Part shown: positions 1-7,400 of the stretch, in pieces
Layout of the letters: each line of letters starts with the position of its first letter
Position numbering within the stretch: position 1 is the first letter of the stretch
Assembly (NCBI GenBank): GCA_007859745.1
Contig: SMLU01000003.1
Span: forward strand, 124,001 to 188,000
Length of the DNA stretch: 64,000 nucleotides
Origin: Phycisphaerae bacterium RAS1
GTDB taxonomy: Bacteria > Planctomycetota > Phycisphaerae > UBA1845 > Fen-1342
Direction: 5' to 3'
Translations under genes and position numbers: made by a program
Notes under the pieces: generated by a model
Databases searched by the model: none
The model's input: the letters and a program-made list of their open reading frames with translations, nothing else
Told to the model about the DNA's origin: nothing

Positions 1-48
1 TGGGGCATACGTCCACCGCAGGGCGGCGTTCGAACGGCATCGAGCGGG

Positions 49-1293
49 CTAGGCGCGCCGGAGCAGCGCCAGCCTCAGCCGGTTTAGAGCCGTCCGCGCC
101 GCCCTTTCGCGGATCACGTCACGCGGCGCATCCTCGCCGAATCGATATTCCTCGACTGCCACGCCCTCCGCCGCGGCGATGCCGAGGTAGACCAGCCCGA
201 CCGGCTTGTCGGGGCGCCCGCCGGAGGGGCCGGCGATTCCCGTCACCGAAACCGCGAAATCGGCGCTGAAGCGCCGCCGCGCGCCCTCGGCCATCGCCTC
301 CGCCGCCGGCCGGCTGACCGCGCCGTGCGCGTCCAGGACATCGCGCGGCACGTCGAGCAGCCGCTCCTTGGCCTCATTCGAATAGGCCACCACGCCGCCG
401 AGGTAGTACGCACTGCTGCCGGGCGTGGCGGTCAGCATCTGCCCGATCATCCCACCGGTGCAGGACTCCGCCGTTGCGAGCGTGGCGTGCCTCTTTTGGA
501 GAAGGTCCCCGACCGCGCCGGCGAGTGTTTCTTCATCGCGTCCGAACACCAGCTCGCCCAGCCGGCGGCGCACTTCGGCCTCGTCCGCGTCCAGCAGCCG
601 CAGCGCCGCCTGAACCGCATCGGCCGCCGCGTTGATTCGGATCCCGATTTCCCCGAGCTGCGCCGTCGTGCCCACCTCCGGGTTTCGGCCGCGGGCCATG
701 AGGTCGCGAATCGCGTCGCCGATTTCCGATTCGCCCCGGCCATAAGTGCTCAGCCGCCGGCTCAGAATGACGCCCCGGCTGCCGTCGAGATGCGCGGCAA
801 CCTGGTCGCGGAACATGACCCGCATCTCGAACGGCACGCCTGGAAGCGCGAAACAGGGCGTGCCGCGAAGCTCGATGAAGATGCCCGGCGCCGTGCCGCA
901 CGAGTTAGGCAGCGGGCGCGCCCCGCCGGGGATCATGGCCTGAATTCGGTTGCGCTCCGGCATGGGCCGCTTTCGCGCGGCGAAGAACGCCTCAAGCTGC
1001 GCCAGGCTGGCTGCGTGCAGCTCCAGCGGGGCGCCCGCGATGTCGGCCAGAACGAAGCGCGTCAGGTCGTCTTCGGTCGGGCCCAGTCCGCCGGTGAGCA
1101 GAATCACGTCTGCGCGCCGGGCCGCGGATTCCAGCGCGTCGCGCAGGTCCGCGGCGGCGTCGCCGACCGTGATGTGCCGCGCCGGGCGAATGCCGCGGCC
1201 GGCCAGCTCGCGCGACAACCAGGCGGAATTCGTGTCGATCGATTGGCCCAGCGTCAGTTCGCTGCCGCTGGAGATGATCCATGCCGTCTGCAT
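49..1293 (-). CDS. cinA: CinA family protein (nicotinamide-nucleotide amidase / competence-damage protein)
   Basis: 414 aa, the usual length for full-size CinA. The N-terminal half (about 1-170) is the molybdopterin-binding-like COG1058 domain, with the motifs SSGSELTLGQ and LTGGLGPTEDDLT. The C-terminal half (about 255-414) is the CinA amidase domain with TAESCTGG near residues 273-281 and VTGIAGPSGG further on. Known family role: deamidation of nicotinamide mononucleotide in pyridine nucleotide salvage, with an ADP-ribose pyrophosphatase activity in the N-terminal domain. The ATG is preceded by a purine-rich GGTAGAGG a few bases upstream. It is divergent from ygfZ; a palindromic repeat lies in the shared upstream region. 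High confidence in family, less in the exact substrate. Confidence 0.93.
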   Translation of the reverse strand: MQTAWIISSGSELTLGQSIDTNSAWLSRELAGRGIRPARHITVGDAAADLRDALESAARRADVILLTGGLGPTEDDLTRFVLADIAGAPLELHAASLAQLEAFFAARKRPMPERNRIQAMIPGGARPLPNSCGTAPGIFIELRGTPCFALPGVPFEMRVMFRDQVAAHLDGSRGVILSRRLSTYGRGESEIGDAIRDLMARGRNPEVGTTAQLGEIGIRINAAADAVQAALRLLDADEAEVRRRLGELVFGRDEETLAGAVGDLLQKRHATLATAESCTGGMIGQMLTATPGSSAYYLGGVVAYSNEAKERLLDVPRDVLDAHGAVSRPAAEAMAEGARRRFSADFAVSVTGIAGPSGGRPDKPVGLVYLGIAAAEGVAVEEYRFGEDAPRDVIRERAARTALNRLRLALLRRA

Positions 1294-1398
1294 CGCCTCT
1301 ACCTGAAACGTGGGCGCGATTGCCGACGAAGCGTGCCCGACGTACGCTCATTCTAAGCGCCCGTTTGGCGGACCGGCCTCTGAGCCTGTGAACATTGG

Positions 1399-1425
1399 GT
1401 GGGACGGGCGTCTCGCCCGTCCCGG
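1399..1425. repeat. REP-like palindrome, GACGGGCG/CGCCCGTC family
   Basis: A short perfect hairpin: GGGACGGGCG, a TCT loop, then CGCCCGTCCC, headed by GTGG. The same palindrome occurs in and beside the transposase embedded in ileS (7416-7442, 7984-8073) and inside ileS at 5494-5520. Degenerate halves are seen near 4395 and 61575. Located between divergent cinA and ygfZ. Confidence 0.85.
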
Positions 1426-1488
1426 CGGTCTCAGACTGGCCGCAGTCCTGTCCCGCCGGACTGACCCGGCGCCGATTCGGAAAGTGCC

Positions 1489-2577
1489 ATGCAGACCGAG
1501 AGCGCATTCCAGAACGCCGACGCCTTCCGCCCCGCCGCGTGGATTGAATATCGCGGCGTCCGACTTGCGGCGCGCTTTGGCGACGTCGCGGAGGAATTCC
1601 GCGCGGCGCGCGAGGGCGCAGCGCTCGTAGACCGCAGCGACCGCGGCGTTCTTGCCATCACGGGTAATGACCGCAAGGCGTGGGTTCACAACCTCGTGAC
1701 CAACGCCGTGAAGACGCTCGACGATCGCAGCGGCAACTACGCCTTCGCCTGCGACGTCCGCGGCCGCATTCAGTTTGACATGAACATCCTGGTGCTGCCC
1801 GACCGTCTGCTGCTCGACATCGACGCTGCGACGTGCGCATCCGCCGCGGCGCATTTTGAGCGCTACCTGATTACCGAAGACGCGAAGATCGAGGACGTTT
1901 CGGGTTTTTTCGCGCGGCTCGGCTGCTGCGGAGCTCGTGCGGACGCGGTCGCAGCGGCGCTGGGCGCGACGAACTTCTCCGCCATGGCGCAGCTCGGCAC
2001 ATTGGGCGTGACGGGCGGCGCCGAGCTTTTCAGGCATGATTTCGCCGGGACGCCGGGGTTCGAGCTGATCGTTCCGCGGACCGACGCACCGGCCTGGTGG
2101 CAGCGGCTGGCGGCGGCCGGGGCGACGCCCGCGGGATTCGCGGCGATTGACGCACTCCGGATCGAAGCGGGAATCCCGTGGCCGGGCCGCGACATTGACG
2201 ACAAGACGTTGCCGGCCGAAACGCAGCAAATCGAGCGGGCGATCAGCTTCAACAAGGGCTGCTATCTGGGCCAGGAAGTGGTCGAGCGCATGCGCTCGCA
2301 CGGGGCGCTGGCGCGGCGACTCGTTCGCCTGCGAATTGCGGGCCGCGCGGAACTCGCCCCGCCTGCAACCCTCCTGAAAGCGGGAGCGGATGTCGGCCGC
2401 GTCACGTCGGCGGCGCCGCACCCGGCGACCGATGAACTGCTGGCGCTGGGTTATCTGAAGACCTCGGCCCGCGATACGGCGGACATCACCGCCGGCGACC
2501 CGCCGCGGACGGTGACGATCGTCGCCGCCGCCGGCCGCTCCGAATTTCCGAACCCGCCGCGCCCAGCGGCGGGGTGA
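1489..2577 (+). CDS. ygfZ: YgfZ/GcvT-like folate-binding protein
   Basis: 362 aa. The diagnostic YgfZ motif K-G-C-Y-x-G-Q-E is present (KGCYLGQEVVERMRSHG, about residues 255-271), preceded by a GcvT-like fold. YgfZ is a tetrahydrofolate-dependent protein that helps maintain certain Fe-S enzymes; that is family knowledge, not shown here. The ATG at 1489 follows a spacer containing a REP palindrome. Oddity: the last residues, FPNPPRPAAG, and the TGA stop are encoded by the left arm of a family-A palindromic repeat (2546-2650), so the natural C-terminus has probably been replaced or extended by the repeat. Confidence 0.88.
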   Translation: MQTESAFQNADAFRPAAWIEYRGVRLAARFGDVAEEFRAAREGAALVDRSDRGVLAITGNDRKAWVHNLVTNAVKTLDDRSGNYAFACDVRGRIQFDMNILVLPDRLLLDIDAATCASAAAHFERYLITEDAKIEDVSGFFARLGCCGARADAVAAALGATNFSAMAQLGTLGVTGGAELFRHDFAGTPGFELIVPRTDAPAWWQRLAAAGATPAGFAAIDALRIEAGIPWPGRDIDDKTLPAETQQIERAISFNKGCYLGQEVVERMRSHGALARRLVRLRIAGRAELAPPATLLKAGADVGRVTSAAPHPATDELLALGYLKTSARDTADITAGDPPRTVTIVAAAGRSEFPNPPRPAAG

Positions 2578-2650
2578 CAATCGTGAGTGAGCGATGTCAC
2601 ATTGGCCGGAGACGTCAGCCCGCCGCTGGGCGCGGCGGGTTCGGACAGAT
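2546..2650. repeat. Family-A bipartite palindrome (copy 1), carries ygfZ stop
   Basis: Left arm TCCGAACCCGCCGCGCCCAG, right arm CTGGGCGCGGCGGGTTCGGA, separated by about 55 bases. The ygfZ stop codon (2575-2577) lies in the left arm. Other copies are at 12863, 18876, 23261, 24163, 28609 and 57468, with a half copy at 62661. Confidence 0.9.
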
Positions 2651-2703
2651 TGGCCCGCGGAGTTCGGACAGACGTGCCCGCCGGGACTTTCACATCACTC
2701 TCG

Positions 2704-3375
2704 TCACACCTGAAGTGACCTGACCACCGCGACGCTTGCAGACAACCCGAGCCGCGAGGCGCCCGCGGCAATCATCGCCTGCGCCGTCGGCAGATCGCGG
2801 ATGCCGCCGGAGGCTTTCACCTTGATCGGCGCCGCGTGCTTGTGCAGCAGGGCCACATGCGCGGCGCTGGCCCCGCCGGCGGGGTGGAAGCCGGTCGAGG
2901 TCTTGACGAAATCGGCCTGCGCCTCGGCGACGCAGCGACAGCCGAGAATGATCTGCTCGTCGCTCAGGGCCGCGGTTTCGAGAATCACCTTTACGAGCGC
3001 ATCCGGATTGACGCGCTTCGCGGCCTGCACGACGCCGGCGATGTCGCGGACCACCGTGTCCTTTCGAATCGCGACCAGGTCGCCGACGTGCACGACCATG
3101 TCCACCTCGCGCGCCCCTTGCTCGACCGCCAGCCGCGCCTCCAGCGCCTTGGCCTGCGGCAACGACGCACCGTGCGGAAACCCCGCCACGCTCGCGACGC
3201 ATACGCGGCTGCCGGCCAGCCGGCGTACGCAATGCTCGACCCACACGGGCTGCACACAGGCGCAGAAGAAGCCGAATTCAAGGCATTCGTCGCAGAGCGC
3301 GTCAATCTGCTTCTGCGTCGTTTCGGGCTTGAGGACGGTGTGGTCGATCATCGCCGCCAGTTCACGTCGCGTCAC
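2704..3375 (-). CDS. deoC: Deoxyribose-phosphate aldolase
   Basis: 223 aa from the GTG chosen here. It contains the class I aldolase signatures of DeoC: DHTVLKPETT at the N-terminus, FVKTSTGF with the Schiff-base lysine, and KASGGIRD with the second active-site lysine. The reaction is reversible cleavage of 2-deoxyribose-5-phosphate to acetaldehyde and glyceraldehyde-3-phosphate in deoxynucleoside catabolism. The frame stays open further upstream to 3465, but a GAGGAG ribosome-binding site sits six bases before the GTG at 3375, and the upstream extension reads through a 52-bp palindrome (3412-3463). The shorter start is therefore clearly preferred. Confidence 0.93.
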   Translation of the reverse strand: MTRRELAAMIDHTVLKPETTQKQIDALCDECLEFGFFCACVQPVWVEHCVRRLAGSRVCVASVAGFPHGASLPQAKALEARLAVEQGAREVDMVVHVGDLVAIRKDTVVRDIAGVVQAAKRVNPDALVKVILETAALSDEQIILGCRCVAEAQADFVKTSTGFHPAGGASAAHVALLHKHAAPIKVKASGGIRDLPTAQAMIAAGASRLGLSASVAVVRSLQV

Positions 3376-3411
3376 GGTGCTCTCCTCGGCGAAGCAGCGG
3401 CATTCCATTTC

Positions 3412-3463
3412 GGGGAGCATCGGCGTCTCGCCGGTGCGCACCGGCGGGACGCCGATGCTCCCC
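3412..3463. repeat. 52-bp palindrome, copy 1
   Basis: Begins GGGGAGCATCGGCGTC and ends GACGCCGATGCTCCCC around a GGTGCGCACC core. It lies just upstream of the deoC ribosome-binding site. An apparently identical 52-bp copy is at 54762-54813, downstream of thrC. Confidence 0.92.
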
Positions 3464-3490
3464 ACGAGAATATCGCCGTGTAATTGAACG

Positions 3491-4321
3491 CTACGTCGAG
3501 TTATCGCGCGGCTCGGCGTCGCCGGATGCGTCCTGATCGTCGTCGGCTTCTTCGCGCTGCTTGGCGGCGTAGTATTCCTCGATCGGGTTGGGCAGACGCT
3601 TGATCGTGCAGATCGCCTTCACGACCTCGTCGAAGCGGGCGACCTTCTGGTTGTCGAAGCGGAGTTTTCGCTCCTGCCCGCCGGCGCGATAGTACATGTC
3701 CACCACGCCCTTGCGATGATAGTCGCGGACGGACACCACCTCGCTCATCGGAATCGTCGCGCCGCCGTAGACGATCCCGTTTTCGTCGACGCGCACCCGC
3801 AGCGTCACGGCCTTGAAGATTTTCCACAGCGGAAACAGCGCGAACACGAGCGGGACGACCGCAAAATAGAGCTGGCCGACGACCTCCTCGCGCGTCTTGA
3901 ACCACTTCTTCCAGCTCACGAGCCGCGTCGCGTCAACCTGGCCGTTGCGCACGGCGACGCCGCCCATGCCGTAGATGCTGCCGAAATACTCAACCGTCTC
4001 GCCGGGCGCCACGGGGCGCACGTGCAACGGCTCGCCCAGCTTGCTGCGCACCGCGGCCGGGTCGGCGACGCCGTTCACGGCGGCGTCGAAATCCGCCTGG
4101 TCCATGGTGCGTCCGAGCTTGGCGATCAGCGCCTCGACGTTGACGCGGTCGGGCTTGTCCTGCATGCGGGCGACGATGTTCTTGCGGGCCTCGTCGATGC
4201 ACTTGTTCGGATAGCCCGAAAGCCCGTCGCGCACGAACCAGCCGGAAAACAGCAGGCAGGCGGTCAGCACGACCAGCCAGTAGTTCCGTTCGCCCTTTGC
4301 GGGGCCGCTTTCGATGGTCAT
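3491..4321 (-). CDS. Two-TM membrane protein with a PH-like C-terminal region, function unknown
   Basis: 276 aa. One hydrophobic segment near residues 14-30 (YWLVVLTACLLFSGWFV) and a second near 150-170 (LYFAVVPLVFALFPLW) flank an extracytoplasmic region of about 120 residues. The C-terminal part reads like a small beta-rich PH/DUF304-type domain (VRVDENGIVYGG, then IPMSEVVSVRDY and YRAGGQERKLRF). The tail is acidic (EEADDDQDASGDAEP). I do not recognise a named family with confidence. It lies between ileS and deoC on the same strand and might be cotranscribed, although the gap to deoC is repeat-rich. Confidence 0.7.
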   Translation of the reverse strand: MTIESGPAKGERNYWLVVLTACLLFSGWFVRDGLSGYPNKCIDEARKNIVARMQDKPDRVNVEALIAKLGRTMDQADFDAAVNGVADPAAVRSKLGEPLHVRPVAPGETVEYFGSIYGMGGVAVRNGQVDATRLVSWKKWFKTREEVVGQLYFAVVPLVFALFPLWKIFKAVTLRVRVDENGIVYGGATIPMSEVVSVRDYHRKGVVDMYYRAGGQERKLRFDNQKVARFDEVVKAICTIKRLPNPIEEYYAAKQREEADDDQDASGDAEPRDNST

Positions 4322-4473
4322 GGGGTTGGTGATCCTTATCCTGGTTCCGCCAGCGTATTATGCAGAGCGGCGTGGTGAATGTCTCGCCCGTCCCCGCGGC
4401 CTCAGGAGGGGGCAAGATGCCCGTTCCACGCAAAGAGACTACGGGCTCGGGCGCCCGCACTCCCCGACTTCTT

Positions 4474-7400
4474 TCAGGCCAGGCGCGTGACCGCCAGCCG
4501 GACCGGCGCGCCCTCAACGCTCAGCGCCGCCGCGCTCACCTGAGCCGGAATCGCGAATTCGATCCGGTCTGCGAGACATTCACTCCGCAGCAGTGCGTCA
4601 AAGCGGCGCACCGTCTCGCTGAACGCCGGCTCGGCTTCCAGATGGACGGCGATGCGCGCCTGGTAGGGCAGGTCGAGGTCCTTTCGCGCCGCCTGAATGT
4701 GGTGAATGAACTCGCGAATGACGCCCTCATCTCGCAGTTCGGGCGAGATCTCGGTGCTGACGACCACCACGGCCGCCGCGTCTTGTGCCGCCGACCAGCC
4801 GGGCCTGGCCTCCAGCCGCACGTCGACGTCCTGCTTTGTCAGCGTGACGGACTGGCCGTTGACGTCGAGCGTCAGGCGGTCGGACGAAAGCAGCGCCGTT
4901 CGCGCATCGGCCGCGTCGAGCTTCGCCAGCGCCGCGGAGATGGCGGGGGCGATCTTGCCGAACTTCGGGCCGATGGCCTTGAAGTCGGGCTTGATTGTGT
5001 AGGAAACGTAATGGTCGGCCGAGCGGATGAACTCCACTTTCTTGACGTTCAGCTCCTCGGCGATGAGCGCCTTATGGGCGTCCAGCCATGATTCGTGCTC
5101 GTGCCGTGCCAGGACGACCTCGACCTGCGCCAGCGGCTGGCGCACCTTCACCTTCGCCCCCGCCCGCGCCGCTCGGCCGGTGGAGACGATCTGCCGGACG
5201 AGGTCCATTTCCGCGGCGAGTTTCTCATCGATCAGCGACGCGTCGTGCTGCGGGTAGTCGCAGAGGTGGACGGAAAGTACCATCGTGGGAAAGTGGAAAT
5301 GTGGAAACGTGGGAACGTGCGCTTTGCTGTTCTCTGTTCCCTGTTCCCTGTTCCCTGTTCCCTGTTCGCCGTTCCCTTCGAGATTCTGGAACATCATCTC
5401 CGCAAAGAACGGCGTAAACGGCGCAATCAGCCGCGAGAGCGTCGTAAGGCATTCGTAGAGCGTGTTGTAGGCGTCCCACTTGTCCTGGTTCACGACGGGC
5501 GAGACGCCCGTCCCACCCGTACCCGTCTCACCCACCGCGCTCCAGAACCGGTCGCGGCTGCGGCGGACGTACCAGTTCGAAAGCGCGTCGACGAAGTCAT
5601 TGATGCGCCCCGCGGCGGGGAAGTTCTCGAACGCATCCATCTTCGCGCGAACGAAGGCGATCGTGCGATGCAGCTCGCTGATGATCCAGCGGTCCAACTC
5701 GCCGCGCTGCGCGACCGGCCGGAATCCGGTAGGGTGGGAACTGCCCACCGCTGCCGTCGGGTTGGCAACGCCGGCCGTTCCTGTTCCCTGTTCCCTGTTC
5801 CCTGTTCCCTGCCAGCAATGGTGGGCACGGCCCACGCTACAAAACCCGTCGATGTTGGCGTAGATCGTGAAGAAGCTCAGCACGTTGTAGAGCTTCACCA
5901 GGAACTCGCGCTGGCTGTCGCGGATGTTGGCTTCGGTGAAGCGCGTGCTGGTCCAGGGCGCCTGGCCGCTGAAGAAATACCAGCGCATCGCGTCCGCCCC
6001 GAGCGTGTCAAATATATAGCTCGGCTCCTTGTAATTGCGGAGCCGCTTGGACATCTTGTTGCCGTCTTCGCCGGCGATATGGCCGAGGACAATGCAGGTC
6101 TTATAGGGCAGCGGAAATTCCCCCGCCGCGCCGCTGAGCGAGCGAATCGGCTCGCGCAAGAGCGTGCTGATGGACAGCAGCCCGTAGAACCAGCCGCGCG
6201 TCTGATCGATCGCCTCGCTGATAAAATCCGCCGGCCAGCGCCGGGACACCTGTTCAACGCTACCCGGTGAATGCGGGAATCCCCATTGTGCAAACGGCAT
6301 GCTCCCCGCGTCCCACCAGCAGTCGATGACCTCCGTCACCCGCCGCATGCGGGCGCGACTTTCTGTTCCCTGTTCCCTGTTCCCTGTTCCCTTGTCGAAC
6401 GGGCTGTCATACGTCCACTCATCAATGTACGGCTTGTGAACGCGCAGATGCTCCGGCAACGGATGCCCCGCCGCCGCCGCCTCGGCACACTTGCGATCCC
6501 AGAAACCGCCGTCGGTCGCGCCGGGCTTCTTCTGCAATTCGTCGAATGAGCCGATCGACTCCATCCGGCCGGTCTTCTCGCACACCCAGATCGGCAGCGG
6601 CGTGCCCCAGTAGCGCTCGCGCGACAGGGCCCAATCCACGTTGTTCCGCAGGAAGTCGCCGAAGCGGCCTTCGCGAATGTGCTCCGGCAGCCACTGCACG
6701 GCGGCGTTGTTCTTCAGGAATTCGTCCTTGAAGCGGCTGGTGCGGACGAACCAACTCTTGCGGGCGTACTGGATCAGCGGGTCGTTTTCGGCCCGCGGGC
6801 AGAAGGGGTATTCGTGACGGTGCTGCTCCTGGTGATAGAGCAGGCCGCGCTCCTTCAGCTCACGCGTGATCTCCTTGTCGCACTCCTTGATCCAGCGGCC
6901 GCGGTATTTCTCCGGCGCGTCGGCGTTGAACGTGCCGTCCGGATTGACGGCGCACAGCAGGGGAATCGCATCAAAATCAACGAAGTGTGATCGTTCTTCC
7001 TGAAGTAGATTGAAGTCTACTTCGCCGAATGCGGGCGCCTCATGGACCAGCCCCGTGCCGCTCTCAAGTGTCACGAAATCGGCGGCCAGCACGCGCCAGC
7101 CGACGCTGGCCTCGCCGCCGGCCATCAGTTTCGCGGTCGTGTCGCCGAGCGTCTTAGCGTAGCAATCGAACGGCGGCTGGTAGCGCCGCCCAACCAGGTC
7201 ACTGCCCTTGCAGGTCGAAACGACCGTCAACTCGCGCTTCACCTTCTTGGCGATTGACTCGACCATCGCGGCGGCGATGTACAGGTGCTCGTTATCCACC
7301 GGATCATGCACCAGCGCATAGTCCAGCCCCGGATGCACGGCGGCGAAGTGATTGCTGACCAGCGTCCACGGCGTGGTGGTCCAGACCAGCAGCGAGACAC

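Noticed and set aside
3376-3465. N-terminal extension of DeoC
   Set aside because: It reads through a palindromic repeat and lacks a ribosome-binding site, while a perfect one precedes the GTG at 3375.
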